A stretch of DNA of 64,000 nt, taken from Streptomyces sp. SN-593 (GTDB taxonomy: Bacteria > Actinomycetota > Actinomycetes > Streptomycetales > Streptomycetaceae). A model generated the notes under the pieces. That model saw only the letters and a list, made by a program, of their open reading frames with translations, was not told where the DNA came from and made no database searches. The first letter of the stretch is position 1; each line of letters opens with the position of its first letter. Positions 17,754 to 26,027 of this stretch are shown here, piece after piece. Both the position numbers and the translations under genes were made by a program. Where the stretch lies: the NCBI RefSeq assembly GCF_016756395.1, contig NZ_AP018365.1, positions 7,568,001 through 7,632,000 of the forward strand, read 5' to 3'.

Positions 17754-18632
17754 CTACAGGCCGTGCCGCGCGGCCCACGAGGTGACCGCGGCGGCGATCG
17801 CGTCCGGCTGGTCCTCGGGGGCGAGGTGGGCGGCGGGTCCGCAGTGCTCGGTCTCCAGCGCGGAGACGTGGGCGGCGCACCACGCGGCCGTCGCCGCGTC
17901 GATGATCAGGGTGGGCGAGGAGTCGAAGGTCAGCAGCAGCTTCGGGGTACCGGGACTGTCCGCGAGCCAGGAACCGTAGGCGGTGACGCGGGCGACCACG
18001 TCGGCGGGCTCGCCGTCCAGCGGCATCGAGCGGGCCCAGCGCAGCAGCGGACGGCGCGAGGCGCGGGTGGGGTACGGCGCCCGGTACACGTCGTGGTCGG
18101 CGGCGGGCAGGTCCCCGAGCACCGTCTGCCCGAAGCTGTCCTCGATGAAGACGTTGCGGTCCAGGACCAGGTCCTCGCCGGTGCCGGGGCTGCGGAACGC
18201 CTCGAACCGGGCGCGGGCGGCGGCCGGGTACTGCGCCCAAGTCATCGGCCGCACGATCGTCTCCATGAAGGCCACTCCGGCGGCGGAGCCGGGCAGTCGC
18301 GCGGCGCGGTCGAAGGCGAGTGCGCCACCCCAGTCCTGCCCGACCAGGACCGCCCGCTCCAGCCCGAGCGCGTCGAACCAGGCGTCCAGGTAGCGGGCGT
18401 GGTCGTCGAAGGAGTAGCCGATGTCGGGCTTCCCGGAGCGGCCCATGCCGATCAGGTCGGGGGCGAGGCAACGCCGTCCGGCCGCGGCGGCCTTCGGCAG
18501 GACGTGCCGCCACAGGTGGGAGGAGGTGGGGTTGCCGTGCAGGAAGACCAGCGGCGCGCCGACGGCCTCCGTCCGGTCGGGTCCGGCCTCTTCGTGGTGC
18601 AGGAAGGAGTCGAGTACGGGGTGGGTGGGCAT
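17754..18632 (-). CDS. Haloalkane dehalogenase
   Basis: 292 residues, alpha/beta-hydrolase fold. All residues expected for a subfamily-II haloalkane dehalogenase are visible: HGNPTSS with the halide-stabilising Asn34, GQDWGG with nucleophile Asp100 and the second halide-binding Trp101, AFMETIVRP with catalytic acid Glu124 after strand 6, and His269 in GPAAHLAPED. The family cleaves carbon-halogen bonds by an alkyl-enzyme ester; natural substrates are mostly unknown. It is divergent from a MarR gene with palindromes between them. MarR control of a dehalogenase suggests induction by a small hydrophobic or halogenated compound. Confidence 0.86.
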   Translation of the reverse strand: MPTHPVLDSFLHHEEAGPDRTEAVGAPLVFLHGNPTSSHLWRHVLPKAAAAGRRCLAPDLIGMGRSGKPDIGYSFDDHARYLDAWFDALGLERAVLVGQDWGGALAFDRAARLPGSAAGVAFMETIVRPMTWAQYPAAARARFEAFRSPGTGEDLVLDRNVFIEDSFGQTVLGDLPAADHDVYRAPYPTRASRRPLLRWARSMPLDGEPADVVARVTAYGSWLADSPGTPKLLLTFDSSPTLIIDAATAAWCAAHVSALETEHCGPAAHLAPEDQPDAIAAAVTSWAARHGL

Positions 18633-18642
18633 GCCCCGGCCT

Positions 18643-18691
18643 TTCGTTGACGCGACGAACGTTCATGACGCTAACGAACATACATCGTTAG
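18643..18691. promoter_or_regulatory. MarR operator sites between dehalogenase and marR
   Basis: Two dyads with 7-base spacers: TTCGT/ACGAA at 18643-18659 and a perfect CTAACGA/TCGTTAG at 18671-18691. The second overlaps the TTAGTC -35 candidate (18688-18693) of the marR promoter, whose -10 TACGAT is at 18711-18716, six bases before the ATG. Confidence 0.72.
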
Positions 18692-18722
18692 TCTGACAAA
18701 CACAACGGGGTACGATGCGGCC

Positions 18723-19229
18723 ATGGACACCGCGCACGACATGCCGCTCCCGGACGACCGGACCGCCACCCCGCGGCGGCTCGCGGCCCTGCCCAGCCGC
18801 CTGCTGAACCTCACCGCGGCGCAGGGCGAGCGCATGATCAGCGGCAGGCTGGCCGAGGCCGACGCCCGCAAGTGGCACTACGCCGTCCTCGCCGCGCTGG
18901 AGGAGTACGGCCCGGCCAGCCAGGCCACCTTGAGCCGGCGCACCGGCATCTACCGCAGCGACCTGGTCGCCGTCATCAACGAGTTGGAGGCCCGCGGCAC
19001 CGTCCGGCGCGCGCCCGACCCCGACGACCGGCGGCGGAACGTGGTCACGCTCACCCCGGCCGGCCGCACCCAGCTCGACCGCCTCGACGCCGTCCTCGGC
19101 GCGGTCCAGGACGACCTGCTCGCCCCGCTCAGCGGCCCGGAGCGCGCCGAGCTGACCTCGCTGCTCGCCCGGCTGGTCGCCCACCACGCCGCGCTCCGCG
19201 AGGGCGAGGGCGCCGGGACCGGTCGCTGA
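18723..19229 (+). CDS. MarR-family transcriptional regulator
   Basis: 168 residues. Winged HTH: QATLSRRTGIYRSDLVAVINELEARGTVRRAPDPDDRRRNVVTLT, with the D-x-R-D-R-R-type wing (DPDDRRRN) typical of MarR proteins. Flanking helices form the dimer domain. ATG 18723 follows a TACGAT -10 by six bases without a Shine-Dalgarno, so the transcript is probably leaderless. The gene is divergent from the haloalkane dehalogenase and shares a 90-base control region containing two palindromes. It most likely represses both. Confidence 0.88.
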   Translation: MDTAHDMPLPDDRTATPRRLAALPSRLLNLTAAQGERMISGRLAEADARKWHYAVLAALEEYGPASQATLSRRTGIYRSDLVAVINELEARGTVRRAPDPDDRRRNVVTLTPAGRTQLDRLDAVLGAVQDDLLAPLSGPERAELTSLLARLVAHHAALREGEGAGTGR

Positions 19230-19383
19230 ACCGTCGCGGCCGCCGGCTCCAGGTGTCCGGTCCCCGGTGTCCGGGCCCGTCCGGTGTCGCCGGCGGACCC
19301 GGCGCGCGGCCTGCCGCGCGCCCGCGCGCGCCGCACGGAAGGGAGCGGTCCGCGGACGAGGCGCCCCCGCCGCGCAGGGTGCG

Positions 19384-19419
19384 TTCCGGCCGAACGCGAC
19401 GCGATACGCTCGGCCGGAA
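19384..19419. promoter_or_regulatory. 10-base inverted repeat before the deoR gene
   Basis: TTCCGGCCGA (19384-19393) and TCGGCCGGAA (19410-19419) are perfect inverse copies with a 16-base spacer. The right arm ends 15 bases before the ATG and abuts the ribosome-binding site, so the element may be an operator or an RNA hairpin affecting initiation. Confidence 0.6.
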
Positions 19420-19434
19420 CGGAGGGCGGAGTCG

Positions 19435-20220
19435 ATGGGGACGCACGAGCGCTGGACGCGGCTGCTGGAGGTCCTGGGCGACCGGGGCCGGATCAGCGTG
19501 GCCGAGGCGGCCGACCTGCTGGACGTCTCCGCCGCCACGGTGCGCCGGGACATGGAGGAGCTGGGCCGCCAGCAACTGCTGACCCGGACCAGGGGCGGCG
19601 CGGTGCTCAGCGGCGTGGCCTACGACCTGCCGCTGCGCTACAAGGCCGGGCGCCAGGCCGACGAGAAGCAGCGCATCGCCAGGGCGGCGGCCGCGCTCAT
19701 CCCGCCGGGCGCGGTGGTCGGCGTCAACGGCGGCACCACCACCTCCGACGTGGCCAGGGAACTGGCGATGCGCGCCGACCTCGCCGAGCGTGGCAGCGCC
19801 ACCGCGCTGACCATCGTGACGAACGCCATCAACATCGCCAACGAGCTGGCGGTGCGCCCCTACGTCAAGACCGTCGTCACCGGCGGGGTGGCGCGGCCCA
19901 GTTCGTACGAACTGACCGGGCCGCTGGCCACGATGGTGCTCCAGGCGATCTCGCTGGACTACGCGATCCTCGGGGTGAACACGGTCGACCCGCGGTTCGG
20001 CGCCGCCACCCACGACGAGGGCGAGGCCAGCGCGAACCGCGCGATGGCCGAGCGGGCGCAGCACGTGGTCGTGGTCGCCGACTCCACCAAGCTCGGCAAG
20101 CGGGCGTTCGCGCAGGTCTGCGAGGTGTCGGCGATCTCCGTGCTGATCACGGACAAGGGCGCCCCGGAGGAACTCGTGGAGGAGTTCGTCGCCCAGGGCG
20201 TCGAGGTGTCCTGCGTCTGA
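19435..20220 (+). CDS. DeoR/GlpR-family transcriptional regulator
   Basis: 261 residues. Canonical DeoR layout: an N-terminal HTH (GRISVAEAADLLDVSAATVRRDMEELGRQQLLTRTRGGAVL) and a sugar-phosphate-isomerase-like sensor domain with GVNGGTTTSDVA, TIVTNAINIANEL and VVADSTKLGKRAF motifs. The GGTTT loop is the usual phosphosugar contact. Members sense phosphorylated sugars or polyols. No sugar operon is next to it; the closest candidate targets are the glycerol/dihydroxyacetone genes starting 0.9 kb away, which have their own IclR regulator. ATG 19435 has GGAGGGCGGAG upstream. Confidence 0.87.
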   Translation: MGTHERWTRLLEVLGDRGRISVAEAADLLDVSAATVRRDMEELGRQQLLTRTRGGAVLSGVAYDLPLRYKAGRQADEKQRIARAAAALIPPGAVVGVNGGTTTSDVARELAMRADLAERGSATALTIVTNAINIANELAVRPYVKTVVTGGVARPSSYELTGPLATMVLQAISLDYAILGVNTVDPRFGAATHDEGEASANRAMAERAQHVVVVADSTKLGKRAFAQVCEVSAISVLITDKGAPEELVEEFVAQGVEVSCV

Positions 20221-20287
20221 CGCAGCCCACTGACGCCGCCCACGGCCCGCCGGCCCGGCGTGTCCCCGGCGGGGGCGGACCCGCCCG

Positions 20288-20863
20288 TCACGGCGCGGGC
20301 CGGTAGCGGAGCCCGTCGATGAGCAGGGTGACCATCCGCTCGTCGCCGGTGCGGTCCGCACCGCCGGTGCACAGGCGGGAGACCGCGTACAGCAGCTCCA
20401 GTGGTTCGACGTCGTCGCGGATCTCGCCGGCCGCGGTGGCCGCTTCGAGCAGGTCCCGCAGGGCGGGCGTGAAGCGCAGCCGGAAGTAGGCGGGCAGCGG
20501 CTCGAAGGCGGGGTTGCCGGAGTGCAGGGCGGCGGACAGCCCGTGCTTGGTCCCGACGAAGCCGGTGAACCGCCGCAGCCACCGGACGAGCGCCTCGAAC
20601 GGTGCGTACCGGGCCGCCAGCACGGCCGCTTCGTCGGCGCAGGCGTCCACCTCGTGCCGGAAGACGGCCGACACGAGGTCGGAGCGCTCGGGGAAGTGCC
20701 GGTAGAAGGTGGCCAATCCGACCCCGGCCCGCCCGGCGATCTCCCGGACGGGGGCGTCCACGCCGGACGCGAGGAAGATCTCGCGGGCCGCTTCCACCAG
20801 CGCGTCCCTGCTGCGCTGCGCGTCCGCGCGGACCCGGCGCGGCTGGGACGGGGGCGCGCTCAT
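20288..20863 (-). CDS. TetR-family transcriptional regulator (SbtR-like C-terminus)
   Basis: 191 residues. HTH: VREIAGRAGVGLATFYRHFPERSDLVSAVF. The C-terminal part (EALVRWLRRFTGFVGTKHGLSAALHSG ... LLIDGLRYRP) looks like the SbtR-type ligand domain. It stands alone. Upstream, the octamer GCGTTCCG occurs twice around 20903-20940 in direct orientation, a possible binding region. The region 20864-21086 (223 bases) holds no gene I can support. The target is unknown. Confidence 0.84.
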   Translation of the reverse strand: MSAPPSQPRRVRADAQRSRDALVEAAREIFLASGVDAPVREIAGRAGVGLATFYRHFPERSDLVSAVFRHEVDACADEAAVLAARYAPFEALVRWLRRFTGFVGTKHGLSAALHSGNPAFEPLPAYFRLRFTPALRDLLEAATAAGEIRDDVEPLELLYAVSRLCTGGADRTGDERMVTLLIDGLRYRPAP

Positions 20864-21086
20864 GGTCTCTCCGTCCGCTCACCGGGACTGCTCGCTGAGC
20901 AAGCGTTCCGTACCGTGTAAGTGATAACGCGTTCCGCTTTGCCGATGGTAGCGCAGCACGGCACGGAGGACGGCGCGGGGAGCCCGAGGAGATCGTCGCC
21001 AAGGCCCTCAGGGGCCACCTTGTCGACGACCACCCCGCCTCCTGAAGCGTCGGGGCGCCGCACGCGGGAGCACCCCGCGACGGGCG

Positions 21087-22079
21087 TCAGCTCCAAGGGA
21101 GCCCGGCCCGGTGGCGCCAGTAGGCGGCCGGGGGTTCGGCCAGCTCGGCCAGGGCGCCGAGCTGGTCGGCGGTCAACACCACCTCGCGGGCGCGGAGGTT
21201 GGAGGCGAGCTGCGCCGCGGTCGCCGCGCCGGACAGGACCACGTCCGCCCACGGCTGGTGGAGGGCGGCGGCGAGCGCGACCGCGTCGGGCGTCGTGCCG
21301 AGCGACGCGGCGAGCGGGCCGAGCACCGGCTCGACCCGCGCGTCGGGCGCCGCGAGCCGGCCGTTGGCCATGCCCTCCTTCACCATCACCCGGCAGCCGG
21401 CGGCGTGCGCCTCGGCGAGCGCGGGCCCCGCGGAGGGTTCGAGCGGGTTCCAGGTGGACTGGACGCTGCGGAACAGGGGCCGGCCGTCGACGGTGACCGC
21501 GAGCGCCGCGCGGATCGCGTCGGCCTGGGCCGGCCCACTGGTGCTCAGGCCCACCACCACGCCCCGCGCGGCCAGTCCGGCCAGCGCGCGGTGCAGCTCC
21601 GGGTCGGTGAGCGCGGGGCTGTCCGGGGTGATCGAGTGCACCTGGTACACGTCGAGCCGGTCGCCGAGCAGCGCATGGGTCTCGGCGACCTGCCGCTCGT
21701 AGGTGGCCAGTCCGTGGTCCTTGACCTCGTGTGCCTCGGCGTCCACCCGCCAGTCCGCGGTGTAGGTGTAGCCCCACTTGCTGGAGACCACCACCCCGGG
21801 CGGCTCGCGCGAGTCCAGCCACTGCGCCAGGAACTCCTCGGAGCGGCCGTAGGAACGGGCCGCGTCGAAGTCGCGCACCCCGCCGGCGTAGGCGAGGTCG
21901 AGCAGGTCCAGGGTGCGCCGGCGCATCGCGTCCACGGTGCGCCCGGGCGGCAGGTCCCGGTCCCGGCCGAGGTTGATGTAGCCGGGGCGGCCGACCGCGG
22001 CCAACCCGAACCCGATCCGGGCGACGGGCACGGGAGGGGGCGCGGGCGGGCCGGCGGGGGAGAGGGGCGGTGTGGCCAC
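21087..22079 (-). CDS. Aldo/keto reductase
   Basis: 330 residues from GTG 22079, which has AGGAG nine bases upstream; the frame is open to 22160 but has no better start. AKR barrel markers: FDAARSYGRSEEFLAQWL (catalytic Asp and Tyr), SSKWGYTY (Lys), YQVHSITPDSP (His), and VVVGLSTSG. It resembles the sugar/pyridoxal dehydrogenase-type AKRs. It follows the HPr gene by 83 bases on the same strand, downstream of dhaM, so it may belong to the dihydroxyacetone module and oxidise or reduce glycerol, glyceraldehyde or a related triose. That role is inference from position. Confidence 0.8.
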   Translation of the reverse strand: MATPPLSPAGPPAPPPVPVARIGFGLAAVGRPGYINLGRDRDLPPGRTVDAMRRRTLDLLDLAYAGGVRDFDAARSYGRSEEFLAQWLDSREPPGVVVSSKWGYTYTADWRVDAEAHEVKDHGLATYERQVAETHALLGDRLDVYQVHSITPDSPALTDPELHRALAGLAARGVVVGLSTSGPAQADAIRAALAVTVDGRPLFRSVQSTWNPLEPSAGPALAEAHAAGCRVMVKEGMANGRLAAPDARVEPVLGPLAASLGTTPDAVALAAALHQPWADVVLSGAATAAQLASNLRAREVVLTADQLGALAELAEPPAAYWRHRAGLPWS

Positions 22080-22162
22080 GGGGGCGGCTCCTGCGGTGGT
22101 GCGGGGGCGTTCGGTCGGCGGGCGCGTCGGCCGCGGAGCCCCCCACCGCGGCCGACGCACGC

Positions 22163-22504
22163 CTACGTCGCCGCCGCCAGGACCTCCGCGAGCGCGGCGG
22201 CCGCCTCCTGCGCGTCCGGCCCCTGCGCCCGTACCGTCACCGTACGCCCGCGGGTGGCGCCCAGTCCCATCACGGCGAGCACGCTGGCCGCGTTGGCGGC
22301 GCGTTCGCCGTACTGGAGCAGCGCGGTGGCGGTGAACCGCGCCGCGGTCTGCGCGATCCGCCCGGCCGGGCGGGCGTGCAGGTCGGCGGGGAGCAGGACG
22401 GGGATCTCGACGGACGGACCGCCGGCGGGTGCCGGCGCGGATGACGGCAGGGGCTGCGGGGCGGTGGGTGCGGTGGGTGCCGAGGGGTCAGAGCTTGGTG
22501 ACAT
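22163..22504 (-). CDS. HPr-family phosphocarrier protein
   Basis: 113 residues. The phospho-acceptor motif is complete: LLPADLHARPAGRIAQTAARF with His43, followed by ANAASVLAVMGLGATRGRTVTV, matching the HPr region around Ser46. Compared with normal HPr (about 85-90 residues) it carries a Pro/Ala/Ser-rich N-terminal extension of about 30 residues. The start overlaps the dhaM 3' end by 17 bases. With a separate enzyme I gene 4 kb away in the same module, it is likely the dedicated phosphate donor for DhaM rather than the cell's general HPr. Confidence 0.86.
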   Translation of the reverse strand: MSPSSDPSAPTAPTAPQPLPSSAPAPAGGPSVEIPVLLPADLHARPAGRIAQTAARFTATALLQYGERAANAASVLAVMGLGATRGRTVTVRAQGPDAQEAAAALAEVLAAAT

Positions 22505-22880
22505 GGCGGGCCTCCGTGGCGGCGGTGAGTACGGCGGCGAGGTCCGCGCCGGCCGCGGCGGTGACCGCGGCGGCCACGGCGCCCTCGACGAAGGGGGCGT
22601 CGGCGATGAGCACGCCGTCGCGCGGCAGGTCCTCCAGGACGGCCCGCGCGGTGAGCACCGAACTGCCCAGGTCCGGCAGGATGAGGACGCCGGCTCCGCG
22701 GTCGGCCTCCATGACCGCGGCGGTGATCCGCGCGTAGCTGGTGCCGATCCGGCCGTCGTCGGTGCCGCCGGCGGCGGCCACCGGGACGGCGTCGGAGCCG
22801 ATCTGGCCGAGCAGCCGGCGCAGCCCTGCCGCCATTTCGGGACTGTGGGACACGAGTACGATGCCGACAAGTTCCGTCAT
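22488..22880 (-). CDS. dhaM: Dihydroxyacetone kinase phosphotransfer subunit DhaM (EIIA-like)
   Basis: 130 residues, a single mannose-type EIIA domain with phospho-acceptor His12 (GIVLVSHSPEMAAGL) and the downstream ILPDLGSSVLTARAVLEDL segment. It accepts phosphate from HPr and rephosphorylates the ADP held on DhaL. Enterobacterial DhaM is fused to HPr and an EI-like piece; here those functions are separate genes. ATG 22880 lies eight bases after a TAGCAT hexamer (minus strand, 22894-22889) with no Shine-Dalgarno, suggesting a leaderless start. Divergent from the IclR regulator by 58 bases. Confidence 0.87.
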   Translation of the reverse strand: MTELVGIVLVSHSPEMAAGLRRLLGQIGSDAVPVAAAGGTDDGRIGTSYARITAAVMEADRGAGVLILPDLGSSVLTARAVLEDLPRDGVLIADAPFVEGAVAAAVTAAAGADLAAVLTAATEARHVTKL

Positions 22881-22938
22881 GAACAGCGATGCTAGATGTC
22901 GGAACGGCATTCAGCAATACCGAACGAAGAGGTTTCCC

Positions 22939-23715
22939 ATGGTGCAAGCGGTGCAGCGTGCCGTCCAGATCCTCCGGGAGCTGGCCGTCACCGGCCCCCG
23001 GCTGGGGGTCACCGAGCTGGCCGAACGGCTCGGAGTGGCCAAGCCGACGGTGCACGCGCTGCTGCGCACCCTGGAGGCCGAGGGCATGGTGGTCCAGGAC
23101 CGGGACAGCTCGAAGTACCAGCTCGGGCCCTACCTGGTGCACCTGGGCAACTCCTACCTCGACACACAGGAGTTGAGGTCTCGCGCGCTCACCTGGGCGG
23201 ACCTGCTGGCGCGCCGGGCCGGCGAGGCGGTGTGGGTCGCGGTGCCCACCGGCGACCACATGCTGGTGGTGCACCACGCCTTCCGTCCCGAGGGCACCGT
23301 GCAGATCCTGGAGGTCGGCGCGTCCATCCCGTGGAACACCTGCGCGCTCGGCAAGGCGGTCGCGGCGTTCGCGCCCGACGAGGAGCGCGAGCGGCTGCTG
23401 TCGGGCGAGCTGACCGTGCTCACCGGGGCGAGCATCACCGGACGCGAGCCGCTGGCCGCGCAGTTGGCGCAGGTCCGGGCGCAGGGCTACGCGCTGGAGG
23501 ACCAGGAGTCGGCGATCGGGGACGCCGGGGTCGCCGCCCCCGTCTTCGACCGCTCCGGCGCCGTGGTGGGCGCGATCGGCGTGGTCGGGCCGGTGGAGCG
23601 GCTGCTCGCCGAGCCGGCCCGGCAGGAACTCGCCGTCGCGGTGCGCGAGACCGCCCGCAACCTCTCCCGCGACCTCGGAGCGCCGCGCGGCGCGGCGCGG
23701 GGCACGGCCGGCTGA
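22939..23715 (+). CDS. IclR-family regulator (GylR-like)
   Basis: 258 residues. N-terminal winged HTH: RLGVTELAERLGVAKPTVHALLRTLEAEGMV. C-terminal IclR effector domain with CALGKAVAAF (the conserved T/S-A-x-G-K-A loop), YALEDQESAIGDAGVAAPVFD and GAIGVVGP. It is placed between dhaM and the glycerol channel gene like GylR, the glycerol-operon regulator of Streptomyces, and probably senses glycerol, glycerol-3-phosphate or dihydroxyacetone. A 12-base motif just upstream recurs in front of the channel gene. ATG 22939 has GAAGAGG upstream. Confidence 0.87.
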   Translation: MVQAVQRAVQILRELAVTGPRLGVTELAERLGVAKPTVHALLRTLEAEGMVVQDRDSSKYQLGPYLVHLGNSYLDTQELRSRALTWADLLARRAGEAVWVAVPTGDHMLVVHHAFRPEGTVQILEVGASIPWNTCALGKAVAAFAPDEERERLLSGELTVLTGASITGREPLAAQLAQVRAQGYALEDQESAIGDAGVAAPVFDRSGAVVGAIGVVGPVERLLAEPARQELAVAVRETARNLSRDLGAPRGAARGTAG

Positions 23716-23875
23716 GTCCTCGCACCGCCCGGGCGGGCCCGGTCCGCGCCGACCGCGCGCCGGGGCGTGCCCCCACCCGCCCGTGTGCGCCCGGCGGTGC
23801 TCCCGTCCGCCCCACGGGCTCCGCCACCGCACGCTGGGCCGACGGATGTCGGACCCGAGCGTGCCGCCGGGACCC

Positions 23876-23943
23876 TTGACACCGCGGAAACGCCCCCTTA
23901 ACTTCCGACTACGTTCATCATTAATGAACGTCATTCGGTAATA
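23876..23943 (+). promoter_or_regulatory. Promoter and operator of the glycerol channel-dhaKL operon
   Basis: TTGACA (23876-23881) and TTAACT (23898-23903) are 16 bases apart. Just downstream, ACGTTCAT (23911-23918) and ATGAACGT (23924-23931) form a perfect 8-base dyad with a 5-base spacer. CATTCGGTAATA (23932-23943) follows and is nearly repeated (CATTCAGCAATA, 22908-22919) between dhaM and the iclR gene. The position fits repression by the IclR protein. Confidence 0.72.
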
Positions 23944-23958
23944 GGGGGATCTGATCCG

Positions 23959-24759
23959 ATGGTAGACAACCCACCCCCGGGACAGCCGCAGAAACTGCTC
24001 GCCGAGACGCTGGGCACCGCCATGCTGGTGTTCGTCGGCGTCGGCTCGGTGCCCGCCACCACCCTCCTCGGCGGCGACGCACCCTTCACGATGGCCCAAC
24101 TCGGAGTCATAGCCTTCGCGTTCGCCATGGTCGTGGTCGCGATGGTGTACGCCATAGGCCACATATCCGGCTGCCACATCAACCCCGCCGTCACCCTCGT
24201 GCTGGCCGCCACCCGCCGGACGCCCTGGCGCGAGGTCCCCGGCTACCTCGCCGCCCAGGCGGCGGGCGCGATACTCGGCGCGCTCGCCATCGTCGCCGTG
24301 CTCGGCCGCAGAGCCGTCGGCGTCGGCCTCGGCGTCGCCTCCTACACCCCGGTCACCGGCGCCGGGCACGCCTTCGCCGCCGAGGCGATCGGCACGTTCA
24401 TCCTGGCCTTCGTGGTCCTCGGCGCGATCGACCGGCGCGCCCCGGCCGGTTTCGCCGGACTGGCCGTGGGGCTGGCGGTGTTCGCCGTGATCATCCCGAT
24501 CGGACCGGCCACGGGCGCGGCCGTCAACCCCGCCCGCGCATTCGGCCCGATGGCCGTCGCCGCGCTCTTCGGCGGCAGCGTGCCCTGGGGCCAACTGCCC
24601 CTCTACGCAGGGGCCGAGGTGGCCGGGGCGCTGCTCGCCGGCCTCGTGCACGCCGCCTTCGCCACCCGCCGAACTCCCGCCGCCCGCACCGCGGACACCG
24701 CCGGCAGGCAGGCACCGGCCACCGCCACGGCCACCGCGACCGAAGGAGCCCTGTCGTGA
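23959..24759 (+). CDS. glpF: MIP-family channel (glycerol facilitator/aquaporin)
   Basis: 266 residues, six transmembrane segments plus the two half-helices with the NPA boxes (GCHINPAVT near residue 75 and GAAVNPARAFGP near residue 195). The signature ISGCHINPAVT is intact. The residue after the second NPA is Arg, as required. The Asp that follows that Arg in glycerol facilitators (NPARD) is Ala here, so channel selectivity (water versus glycerol or dihydroxyacetone) cannot be settled from motifs. Its operon with dhaK argues for triose or glycerol uptake. The C-terminal 30 residues are Ala/Thr-rich. The stop overlaps the dhaK start by four bases. Confidence 0.85.
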   Translation: MVDNPPPGQPQKLLAETLGTAMLVFVGVGSVPATTLLGGDAPFTMAQLGVIAFAFAMVVVAMVYAIGHISGCHINPAVTLVLAATRRTPWREVPGYLAAQAAGAILGALAIVAVLGRRAVGVGLGVASYTPVTGAGHAFAAEAIGTFILAFVVLGAIDRRAPAGFAGLAVGLAVFAVIIPIGPATGAAVNPARAFGPMAVAALFGGSVPWGQLPLYAGAEVAGALLAGLVHAAFATRRTPAARTADTAGRQAPATATATATEGALS

Positions 24760-25757
24760 AGAAGCTGATCAACGAGCCCGGCACGGTCCTCGACGACGCC
24801 CTCGCCGGTATCGCGGCCGCCCACCCCGACCTGCTCGCCGTGGACACCGTCCACCGCGTCATCACCCGCGCCGCGGCGCCCGGACCCGGGAAGGTCACGC
24901 TGGTCTCGGGCGGCGGGTCCGGCCACGAGCCGCTGCACGGCGGGTTCGTGGGCACCGGGATGCTCGACGCGGCCTGCCCCGGCGAGGTGTTCACCTCCCC
25001 GGTGCCCGGCCAGATGCTCGCCGCCGCGAAGGCCGTCGACACCGGGGCGGGCACGCTGTTCGTGGTCAAGAACTACACCGGCGACGTGCTGAACTTCGAG
25101 ATGGCGGCGGAACTCGCCGCGGAGGACGGCCTGCTGGTCGCGTCGGTCCTGGTGGACGACGACGTCGCGGTGCGGGACTCCACCTGGACCGCGGGCCGCC
25201 GCGGCACCGGCGGCACCGTCTTCGTGGAGAAGATCGCCGGCGCGCTCGCCGAGCGCGGCGCCCCGCTCGCCGAGGTCGCCGACGTCGCGGGCCGGGTCAA
25301 CGCGGCGACCCGCTCCTTCGCCGTCGCCCTCACCGCCTGCACCGCCCCGGCCGCCGGCAAGCCGGGGTTCGCCCTGCCCGAGGACGAGATCGAGGTCGGC
25401 GTCGGCATCCACGGCGAGCCGGGGCGCCGCCGCGAGAAACTGCGCCCGGCACGGGAGATCGTCGCCGACATGATGGCCGCCGTCCTCGCCGACCGGCCGC
25501 TCACCGCCGGCGACGACGTGCTCGTGATGGTGAACGGTCTCGGCGGCACACCGCTGTTGGAGCTGTACGTCGTCTACCGCGAGGTCGCCGCGCTGCTCGC
25601 GGGGCGCGGGGTGCGGATCGCCGGGAACCTGGTCGGCAACTACGTCACCAGCCTCGACATGGCCGGCGCGTCGATCAGCGTCTGCAAGGTCACGGACGAC
25701 CTGCTCGCCCTGTGGCGTGCTCCGGTGCACACCGCCGCGCTGCGCTGGGGCGTCTGA
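24756..25757 (+). CDS. dhaK: Dihydroxyacetone kinase subunit DhaK
   Basis: 333 residues, full length. The substrate-binding subunit holds dihydroxyacetone as a hemiaminal on a histidine, here His219 in VGVGIHGEPG. Other signatures: LVSGGGSGHEPLHGGFVG near the N-terminus, VKNYTGDVLNFEMAAELA and VNGLGGTPLLELYVVY. GTG start overlaps the channel stop (GTGA). It works with DhaL, which carries the ADP cofactor, and DhaM, which brings phosphate from the PTS. Product: dihydroxyacetone phosphate for glycolysis. Confidence 0.93.
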   Translation: MKKLINEPGTVLDDALAGIAAAHPDLLAVDTVHRVITRAAAPGPGKVTLVSGGGSGHEPLHGGFVGTGMLDAACPGEVFTSPVPGQMLAAAKAVDTGAGTLFVVKNYTGDVLNFEMAAELAAEDGLLVASVLVDDDVAVRDSTWTAGRRGTGGTVFVEKIAGALAERGAPLAEVADVAGRVNAATRSFAVALTACTAPAAGKPGFALPEDEIEVGVGIHGEPGRRREKLRPAREIVADMMAAVLADRPLTAGDDVLVMVNGLGGTPLLELYVVYREVAALLAGRGVRIAGNLVGNYVTSLDMAGASISVCKVTDDLLALWRAPVHTAALRWGV

Positions 25758-26027
25758 GTCCCACATCCGGGTGCGGGGCCGTCGCCGTCCCCGGGTGCGG
25801 GGCCGTCGCCGGCCGGCCGGCGCCGCGCCCGGAGCGTGGCCCCACTACCCGAAAGCGCGGCGGCCCGTGGCCGTACCGCGCGCGTCGCCGTCCGTCCGGC
25901 CGGCCGGTGACCGTACCGCGCGGCGCGCCGCGGCGCCCGCGCCTCCGCACGCACCACCCCGTACCTCCGCACCTCGCACCCCCCCACCACCACCCGGTAT
26001 CCCACCGCACCGACGAACGGAGAACCC
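25758..26027. repeat. dhaK-dhaL spacer with duplicated 21-base segment
   Basis: 270 bases without a gene inside an otherwise tight operon. A 21-base GC-rich segment occurs at 25767-25787 and again at 25791-25811 (24-base period). The hexamer-like GTACCGCGCG recurs near 25873 and 25912. I see no promoter or clear terminator. Confidence 0.6.

Noticed and set aside
20864..21086. Plus-strand frame starting at 20921 and minus-strand reading through the same region
   Set aside because: Neither gives a recognisable protein; the region is more likely the TetR promoter plus spacer.
25767..25811. Duplicated segment between dhaK and dhaL considered as an attachment site or IS footprint
   Set aside because: Only 21 bases, GC-rich like the surroundings, no terminal inverted repeats or integrase.
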